The notes below the pieces were generated by a model, which was not told the origin of the DNA, ran no database searches, and saw only the letters and a list, made by a program, of their open reading frames with translations. Positions 56,467 to 64,000 of a DNA stretch of 64,000 nt are shown piece by piece (the first letter of the stretch is position 1; each line of letters opens with the position of its first letter). The translations under genes and the position numbers were made by a program. The DNA is from Galeruca laticollis (lineage: Eukaryota > Arthropoda > Insecta > Coleoptera > Chrysomelidae): contig OY998175.1 of assembly GCA_963921935.1 (NCBI GenBank), forward strand, positions 292,090,246-292,154,245, written 5' to 3'.

Positions 56467-58487
56467 TCAATATAGTTGCCCTTGTGGGTATCCTCCACCG
56501 ATGTTTTGACCCATAGTGGATTCTACTATCCTATTTTCCAGGTTAGTTCCTATCCATCGGCATATTTCAGTAGGTGTGCCCCGTCTACTCATTGCGTTGA
56601 ACAATGAGCTGGTGGTAACATTATTGAATGCTCCCTCAATATCCAGGAAAGTAGCCATTGCCATTCTCTTTGTCTTATATTGACTTGGAGATCATCCTGT
56701 TTAGATGGTCCAGCTTGGAGTCTGTAGATCTACCTGATTGGTGAGCATACTGACAGTTACTTAGCGGATTAGCTTTTAGTGTATCGTCCCTAATCTACCT
56801 ATCTAGTAGCATTTCTAGTGTTTGAAGTACAAATGAGGATAGGCTTATTTGTCTATATGACTTAGGTGTTAGGTCTGACACTTTGCCCACCTTGGCCAAG
56901 TATATGACCTTGACCTTTTGCTATATTCTTGGTGTGATCGCCCATGCCAAACAGGCCTTAACTATCTTACATAGGTGTGTTAACACATCAATCCCCATCT
57001 ACAATTGTATGGGGTAGATACCATCTTCCTACAACATAGACCTTCGAATCCGTCGTTAAACTGTAGGTCCTTTCAATCTGTGGTAACTCGAGAGCACAGC
57101 ACATGTAGAAATGAGAGGTCGCCAACATCCAATCACGGATATGGCACTGTAAGAAGAAGAAAATACCATCTGTCCTAGGGGGACTTGTATGGATTAAACT
57201 TATTTATAGTCCATCTAATCCTGCGTGATCTGGTCACCTCAGTGGCTACCTTGCAATCCAAAACACTTGGCCTATTCAGCTTTCGGTTTTAATTGATATG
57301 CCTTTCTGTGTCGTTCAGAATTAATAAGGCAAGAAAGTGAGTGTTTAATAGATCTTTCAGACTTTCCTCCTCAATTTCCGTATAAGTACCATCTGCTTTC
57401 TTAACGAAGCCTACCCCTTTCTTGATTATGTCATCCTTTGCTAGGATATTATGGATACGAGAACATACGGGGATATCTGAAATCTCTTCTCAGAATCTCT
57501 TCCATGAATTCCTTTTGGCTTTGCGTATTTATTTGTGGTTTTGCGTGAGCTTATACTGTAAGTATCCTAGTCTTGATTGGTTTTGGCTTTGTTAAACACA
57601 TATCAGACTTCTGTCCATAACTTCTTCAAGCCCTTATTCCACCAGACCGTGTTATTACCCATGTTCTTTTTAGTTTTTCACGTGCAGTTATCTTGGTATG
57701 CAGCCATAATAGCTTCGCTAACCACTTCTACTGCCGGATTAATTATGTGCATACCTCCCTCAACATTTTTATTGAGGGACTCCGAAAATCCTTACCAGTT
57801 TGTATCTCCTATGGAAATATATTCGGATCGAATCTCATTTGTGATCCGAACATGAGGCGAATTTGTTATACTATCGCTAATATTGTTAGTACAAAGAACT
57901 TATTTGCGTAAATTAGTGACAAAAGTCCTAAAAAACCTACAAAAGTAGGTTTATTCCCTATATTATAAATTATAGAAATCTCAGATAAGATGAAATTTAA
58001 AATAGACTCACCTCTTTAAATGACGTTTGTGGTGCCCCATGTGGTATGGTGTGCATTAGCGTCATATCCTACGATTAGGCGCAGGCCTCTTTTCTCACAC
58101 AAGATGCAACTATGTCACTTATTATGTGAGGTAAACATACGACCTCGTCACCCGGGAAGTAGGCCGAACAGATAAAAATCTCTTCTCTCCCTCTTCCGTG
58201 GGCATTGTCAGAATATCTGTAACAACAACATCAGTATAAAGTGACGGTATTAGTATACAATGTACCCTATTACTGTGAATTATACACGCTCTTCGCCTAA
58301 TAGCTTTAGGTGAATATAAAACTTCACCTTGTTTGCTTGATAATCCAGCAATCATTTCGCCTATCCTCCATGGTTCCTGCAGGAGAGCCACATCAATGCC
58401 TTCTTGCTCCAGCCTTCTAACAAGTGTTGCTAATGCTGCTTTTTCGTGCTGATGGTTGACCAGCAGGATGCTGACCTCTCTCTTCAA
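56467..58487 (-). pseudogene. R1-type ORF2: endonuclease and partial reverse transcriptase
   Basis: MKREVSILLVNHQHEKAALA at 58487 opens an endonuclease domain with VALLQEPWRIGEM and, near 58070-58030, VGYDANAHHTTWGTTNV, an R1-like endonuclease box. After a long decayed linker, RT motifs appear: KSYRQISLSSFVLQTLEMLL-like sequence near 56840, then MATFLDIEGAFNNVTTSSLF (first catalytic Asp) and RRGTPTEICRWIG, ending with PQG at 56467. Frameshifts are many. The catalytic YADD and everything after it are absent. Confidence 0.8.
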
Positions 58488-58559
58488 TGAGAAGAGATCT
58501 CTGGTTCTAGCTCAGTGAGCTCTCTATAGGGACAGTCAGCTCCTGGGCAGACGCCTTTT

Positions 58560-59650
58560 TGATTGGAATGACTCCACTTCCGGTAGGTTGCTTCTCCTCT
58601 TGAGCCTCAGTGCTTGAGGTATTATCCCCTACTTCCATGGAAAAGTCTTACTCTGAAGTTTTTGTCTTCCCTTCCTTAAGTCGAAAAGTTAGCCTTCCCA
58701 ATCCAAAGAAAGGATTCATGTTTATCTTGTGAAGCCCTTCCTTGGACTTATGGTCTATCGAGAAGGTCCACAATACTCCCTTCTTAGAGGATTTACTTCC
58801 TCAGACTTTCCAGAGATTCGTGCCCAAACCTCATGGTTACTTATCCTTAACCTGTTATTTTGGAGTCAAGCCGTTCTTCTTCTTCGTCGTCTGGTACAAA
58901 GACAACGCATGCACCGGGGATCGGTATCTCCCCGCCTACTAGAGCCGTAAGGGATGCGTTTTCCAAGGCAGTAGAATCGGGATGATATCCTTCGCTTATC
59001 TTGGGCTTGTGTCGTCCACACATGTTAGTTCCAGAAAGCCCGGTTTATGAGTACTCTTTCAGAAGCGGACCTGTGGTCCTCCCTCCGTAATAGCATCATA
59101 TGCGGCCATGAAGGATTTTTGGATTGATTTAAGCTTATCCATATCCATCTTGATCTCCGGGAATCCTGTATGAAATGCCGTTACCTTGATTGAATCGACA
59201 GCTTCGTTGAAAGTTACACCTTGGGTTTTTGGCCTTTTCCCTTTGCGTTGGCTTTCGGGCGGTGTACTTCCGTCTGACCTGGGCCGCTTCGGGCCTTTGG
59301 TCGATTATGTTCGATTTTACGACTCTGGTTATATCTCTTTTGCCTTCTCGACGGATCTGATAAAATTGGCTTCGATTCCAGCCCTTTTGGCTTGTATGTA
59401 ATATTGACCTTTCTTTACCAGTTTGCCAATTTGAGCTTTGTAGATACTCCATAACTTTGCAACTTTAATTTCTTCATCTCTTATGCGGTCTACCACAACT
59501 ATTGTTTTGATCTTGACATATTTTGTAGTTCCTGGGAGATATCTTTTGACGATCCTGGCCTTGGGGCCTGCGGATATTCTCCAGATGGTCACTGCCATAC
59601 GGCCTTAGAAACCTGTTCTTTTTTTTCGAGTTCCCTTGCGGCGATCTTTT
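58560..59650 (-). pseudogene. R1-type ORF1 (Gag-like) remnant
   Basis: Frames at 59598-59329 (MAVTIWRISAGPKARIVKRY, then VVVDRIRDEEIKVAKLWSIY) and 59452-59135 are basic and Lys/Arg-rich. FNEAVDSIKVTAFHTGFPEI and AAYDAITEGGPQ follow in another frame. Position upstream of ORF2 and composition suggest the nucleic-acid-binding ORF1. No CCHC knuckle is readable, so the call rests on context. Confidence 0.5.
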
Positions 59651-60034
59651 TTTGATTTACATAGGTCCATTTCTGTTCCACGAGTAACTAGGAAAACTAG
59701 TCCACCCCCGCAGAACTACGCATGTGGGGGCAAATTCTACATACTATGCGGTGCGACCTGATATCCCAAAGGAACCGTTTAGAGCAGCAATCACCTTAGT
59801 GCCATTCAGCCGTCGCCACGGTTTCTTCACAGTTTAGCTTGGGGGATATTGATCGACCTCCCGGTCTAGATCCGGTGAGTTTATTTACAGCAGTTGTGAA
59901 GTTGATTTGTTTTCCATTTAAAAAAAAGTTAATCACCAACAACCAATTATTGAGTTAAAAAAAAATTATTGTCACTTAATCTGAAAATAGTAAAAAGAAA
60001 ACACGTAATTCTGGGTCCATAACCTATTGGAAAC

Positions 60035-60218
60035 ACAAAGGTTTTATGGAACTGAAATCAAACATCTTATACTTGACCAATAAGTGTTTATTCGAGAAAT
60101 AATTGAGTAGAACTAACTAATTGATTTTAAGGCATACAGCTCGAAAAGACGGAAAAGTGATTATGCTAACACTAAATTTTCATGTTATTAATATAAACAT
60201 AGACACCGAGAATGCCCT
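60035..60218 (+). repeat. direct repeat, right of the R1-type LINE
   Basis: Second copy of the 56245-56437 repeat. Beyond it a plus-strand frame (60121-60357) stays open as VININIDTENALPINEDIVF and IDISTIPYDRSVSVFRKEGL, of unknown family; the left copy loses this frame. Confidence 0.88.
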
Positions 60219-60439
60219 TCCTATCAATGAAGACATAGTATTTCATATTGATATATCCACAATACCCTACGACCGATCAGTCAGTGTTTTTAGAAAGGAA
60301 GGTCTAAAAAATGATGTACAATATTTATCTTCGGCCAAAGACCATTCCCTCTCTTAACTGATTCACAGAACTCCATGTACATGTAGTCAATTGAGCTCAG
60401 TCTTCATCACATCGATGGCTTAGTTACTTCTCCTGATCC

Positions 60440-61421
60440 ATAACAACAGAAAAATAAACGGCTTTAAAGATTAAAACTAACTTTTCCGCATCTGTGAGAT
60501 GCCCTGTTTAATATTCTAGATAAAAATGTCACTTGTATACACTTCGGGGAATGTGTCCGAAATTTCTCCAAAACTAACCAAAAATGCAGTATATCTGGAT
60601 TTATAGGACCCGCTGTACTCGCTATAGTCAGCTGAAAATCAATAGGGTATATCTGTGGGAGACCTTGAATGAGACACCTTGAAAAATATCCAATTATAAA
60701 ATTGGCCACTTGTATACACTCCGTAGACTGTATCGTACTAAACCCGAAATTTCTCCAAAAAGGACAAAAAATGTGGAGCTTCAGGTACCATAGCACCCGT
60801 TGTACTAGCTCTGGTTAGCTAAAAATCGATAAGGTTCATCTATAAGACGCCCTGAACAATATTCAATCATATAATGGGTGACTTGTATACACGCTGGAAG
60901 CTGTATCGTGCTAACAAAATGAAAATTCTACAAAAATGACAAAAATTTGGTATCTCAAGTACCATAGCACTCTTTGTACTGGCTTTAGTGAGCTGAATCT
61001 CAATAAGATTCATCTTTGAGATGCCCTGAATAATATCCAATCATAAAATTGGTCACTTGTATATACTCCGGAGGCTGGATCGTGCTGAAATTTCTCCAAA
61101 AATTACAAAAATATCGTACTTAAAGTACTATAGCACCTGTTGTACTGGCTGTGGTGAGCTGAAAATCAATAGGGTTCATCTGTGAGATGTTCTGAATAAT
61201 ATTCAATCATAAAATTGGTGATTTGTTTCACTCCGGAGACTGTATCGTGCTAACAAGTCATGGAACGAAAAGTGGCCGACAACAACGACGACGACGACAT
61301 TTTTTCGTCTTGTTCTTGATGAAAAACGTAAAAATAACTCAAACATTTTTTTCAAAATTTCATCTTTTTTGTGGGTAAACCAATAGTTTTCTCGCATATT
61401 AGATAGGTTGGGCGGAAAAGT
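60440..61421 (-). mobile_element. satellite-bearing element, copy 2
   Basis: Inverse orientation of copy 1. ACTTTTCCGC at 60480-60489 and GCGGAAAAGT at 61412-61421 are exact 10-bp inverted repeats. The conserved tail AAAAATAAACGG lies just outside at 60450-60461. Inside are about five ~172-bp units (landmarks near 60553, 60734, 60907, 61081, 61246) and an ACG-triplet run at 61285-61300. Confidence 0.82.
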
Positions 61422-61471
61422 AAAAGTACCTAGCTTTCTTACTAATGTCAAAGTTTAGAATTAATTATAAA

Positions 61472-62252
61472 TGTCAAAAAAATAAGGATTGCCAGTTTTG
61501 TCGGCTTTGAATCGAGAAACAACGTGTATATATGTTTCTGTTATAATTAAGATTGTTATTAGTAGTAGTTAATATCCATTGTAATCCATTGAAACCTCTT
61601 TGCTACGTCCGGGAGTATTATTAACGAATTTATATTATTGGTGCCGAAACCAGGGAAGAAGGTTTCTTTGTTGCAGTCAACGAACGTTAAAAACGAAAGG
61701 TTGTAGTGGAATTTCATCGCAATACTTCTAAATAATGATCACAAAATCTAAAACGAAAATATAATGGATCTGGACTTAAGAAAATCTTACAGGACTCGGT
61801 TAACAAAATTAATAAAAGGTACCAACGATTATTTAACGCTATCGAACGAACAAATTGATGTTGAAGAAATACCTGTGTTTATCGCAAGAATTCAGTCAGT
61901 GCGCGACTACTTGGAAAAAGTTAACGAGCAAATTTTACCAACGATCGATGAAGAAAAATAAGAAGAAGAGTGTGAGAAATTTATAGAATACGATGATTTT
62001 GCTGTAGAATGCATAGCGAGACTACAACATGTAAATTCTCGTGTTAGTTGCACTAACGCTACTGTTTCAAGTGAACGGCAACAGGAAAACGAGTCGAACG
62101 AGAATAGACGAAATCAGAGTCAGGAAAGTGACAACGCTTCTGAGAATAACAGAGAGGTTAGACAGAACAGAAAATCAGTAAGATTACCTGAACTTGACAT
62201 AATAAAAGTTGATGGTAACGTGCATTTTTGGCCAGCATTATGGGAACAATAT
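61472..62252 (+). mobile_element. BEL/Pao LTR retrotransposon, 5' fragment
   Basis: A probable short LTR starts TGTCAAAAAAATAAGG at 61472. TTGGTGCCGAAACCAGGGAA at 61638-61657 looks like a BEL-type primer-binding site. A gag frame follows from 61764. The element ends abruptly at 62252 where satellite sequence begins. No 3' part is present. Confidence 0.75.
61764..62252 (+). pseudogene. BEL/Pao Gag N-terminal region
   Basis: MDLDLRKSYRTRLTKLIKGT opens at 61764. One TAA (61959-61961) interrupts a Glu/Lys-rich stretch, after which the frame continues to VRLPELDIIKVDGNVHFWPA and LWEQYKK. The LP-x-L-x(3)-K-x-x-G pattern followed by an F/W-rich segment marks the BEL/Pao Gag (DUF1759-like) domain. 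The frame is cut by satellite DNA. Confidence 0.8.
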
Positions 62253-63104
62253 AAAAAATGTGACACTTCAAGTACCATAGCACCCGTTGTACTAATTCTG
62301 GTCAGCTAAAAATCAATAAGGTGCATCTAAAGGATGCCAGGAACAATATTCAATCATAAAATGGGTCACTTTTATACACGCTGGAGGCTGTATCGTGCTA
62401 ACAAACTGAAAATTCTCCAAAAATGACAAAAATTTGGTACCTCAAGTACCATAGCACTCCTTGTACTGGCTTTAGTGAGCTGAATCTCAATAGGGTTTAT
62501 CTTTAAGACGCCCTGAATAGTATCCGATCATAAAATTAGTCACTTGTATTTACTCCGGAGGCTGTATCGTGCTAAACTAAAATTTCTCCAAAAATGTTGT
62601 ACTTAAAGTACTATAGCACCTGTTGTACTGGCTGTGGTGAGCTGAAAATCAATAGGATGCATCTGTGAGATGTTGTGAATAATATTCAATCATGAAATTG
62701 GTGACTTTTTGCACTCCGGAAGCTGTATCGTGCTAACAAACGGAAATTACTCAAAAAATGACAAAAATGTCGTACTTCAAGTACCATAGCATCCGTTCTA
62801 CTGGCTCTGGTGAACTGAAAATCGATAGGATTCATCTGTGATATGTCCTTAACAATATTCAGTCATAAAATTACTGACTTATCGCACTCCGGAGGCTGTA
62901 TCGTGCTATCAAGACATGTAACGAAAAGTGGCCGACGACAACGACGACGACGACATATACACAGGATTTTTTTTCAAAAACCATTTTTTCCTGTTGCTGT
63001 TGATAAAAACGTAAAAATAACTCAAGACAATTTTTCAAAATTGTAACTTTTTTGTGGGTAAACCAATACTTTTCTCGCATATTAGATAGGTTAGGCGGAA
63101 AAGT
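62253..63104 (-). mobile_element. satellite-bearing element, copy 3 (truncated)
   Basis: Four ~172-bp units (landmark CGTGC at 62394, 62568, 62729, 62902), an ACG-triplet run and the terminal block ending GCGGAAAAGT at 63095-63104. The other terminus is missing and replaced by the BEL junction. Confidence 0.85.
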
Positions 63105-63239
63105 AATAAGCAAAAACAGACAGATATAACCGACCATTTATTTTGACACTTCCTGTACTTTCTCACTGGAGATATGTTTGTTTTTACTTCCATAATTTTG
63201 GATCCTCGCCACTTTTCGTTCAAGGAGAAATATTAAGTT

Positions 63240-63400
63240 TCTAAAGATATTATCTTTGGAATACTGTTAGAAGCATTACCATAATATGTAATGGTCCCTA
63301 TCCTTTTTTAGTTGTTTCCCAAATTATTAGTAGTATTGGAACTCTTTCTAGTTTTTTATCAAGTTATTTATCAATTGAATTTAACGGATCACAATTTGAT
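63240..63400 (-). pseudogene. possible Penelope-like fragment
   Basis: TAAAGATATTATCTTTGGAA and the following 120 bases resemble 34660-34800, the connector between RT and endonuclease of the 34-kb PLE. Short and decayed. Confidence 0.45.
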
Positions 63401-64000
63401 GTTCGTTCATTATTTAAACGTTCTTATGTTTATTCATAAGATTGCAGCATGTATCAATGGTCAACGATTAATTAAATTTCGTTGAATGATTTAATTCCGC
63501 CACATAAACATCTTATTCTGATCAACCATTCTGATATATCCCGCTGTCGGCATTGAGCCTGATGTGATAACGTTATTGGATTATCAGAATTTCTACCCTC
63601 AAATCTTTCAGGACGTCAGCGTCCAACGGCGACGGTAGCTTTTGCGGAACACTGTTTGTGTTTACTTCCGTAGAAAAGACGGAGCAAATATCTGCAGCCC
63701 GATATACTACGGCCAATTGGAATAGGGAGACAGAAAATGCACTTCCTGGCTCAGACTGTGATTCCGTTCCGCCGCGTCTTACTCAAAAAGCGATTTAGAA
63801 AATCGTACGCTTGCTTTCAGGATATTGGCTCGTTGGAAAGGCGGATTTCAAAAAAGTTTCTAACTTCGTTTAAAATATTAAACGCGATAATTTGTGCCTG
63901 ATAAGTAGGTAGTCAATTACTATTGTGTATACAAGGAAGGTATGTAAAATTCACAGTTAAACTGAGTTAAAGTAATTAGACTTAGTTTCCAACCATAAAT
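63401..64000. other. unassigned DNA, GC-richer near 63600-63840
   Basis: A less AT-rich stretch begins just after TCTTTCAG at 63600-63607, but no frame with a motif or donor site supports an exon. Confidence 0.35.

Larger units (their letters stand above)
56455..59850 (-). mobile_element. R1-type LINE, 3'-truncated
   Basis: From right to left on the minus strand: a GC-richer 5' leader (to about 59850), an ORF1 region, then ORF2 with endonuclease and the first part of RT. RT stops at 56467, before the YADD box, so the 3' end is missing. It lies between the two direct repeats. Confidence 0.75.

Noticed and set aside
63600..63840. Candidate host exon after TCTTTCAG
   Set aside because: No donor site in a sensible place and no recognisable peptide in any frame.

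Overview
This window looks like an AT-rich, intron-sized stretch of an arthropod (very probably insect) nuclear genome that has been filled by transposable elements. The only piece I can assign to an ordinary host gene is one 76-bp exon (33621-33696, + strand) with clean splice sites. Its peptide resembles the start of an I-BAR/IMD domain (IRSp53/BAIAP2 family). Nearly everything else is decayed mobile DNA, in many places inserted one element inside another. I saw no bacterial-style operons, CRISPR arrays, rRNA genes or convincing tRNA genes.

Layout. 2.7-8.7 kb: a hAT transposon with exact 8-bp target-site duplications, split by a Penelope-like element (PLE) that carries intron-like and hammerhead-like modules in its 3' part. 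10.8-13.5 kb: a pogo/Tigger-like element with TA duplications, next to a 230-bp tandem duplication. 14.2-15.4 kb: a terminal-inverted-repeat element filled by a ~172-bp satellite; two relatives lie inverted at 60.4-63.1 kb. 15.7-17.7 kb: a FLYWCH-bearing MULE with a foldback MITE inside. 17.9-19.7 kb: retroelement fragments. 19.8-22.6 kb: a second pogo/Tigger-like element. 22.8-27.4 kb: a piggyBac element split by a 5'-truncated LINE with an exact 13-bp target-site duplication; a second LINE, lacking the YADD catalytic box, adjoins it. 31.9-32.8 kb: a second hAT. 33.6 kb: the host exon. 33.9-35.6 kb: a PLE copy arranged as two ~660-bp inverted arms, each with a hammerhead-like motif. 36.2-42.5 kb: mariner-like, LINE and tyrosine-recombinase (Crypton-like) fragments. 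42.5-44.8 kb: a pogo-type remnant and a two-gene PIF/Harbinger element. 45.4-48.1 kb: a Tc1/mariner-like element whose terminal inverted repeats are about 700 bp. 48.1-50.5 kb: further Tc1/mariner and hAT remnants. 53.0-56.0 kb: a giant inverted repeat with a TTAA-type element in one arm. 56.2-60.2 kb: an R1-type LINE between direct repeats. 61.5-62.3 kb: a BEL/Pao 5' end.

Almost every transposase or reverse transcriptase carries frameshifts, stops or lost catalytic residues, so the window is a record of past activity. The most interesting signals are structural: the paired hammerheads, an intron that appears to split a hammerhead's stem I, the satellite-in-transposon family, and the very long inverted repeats. 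All family names come from motif recognition by eye; no database search was run.
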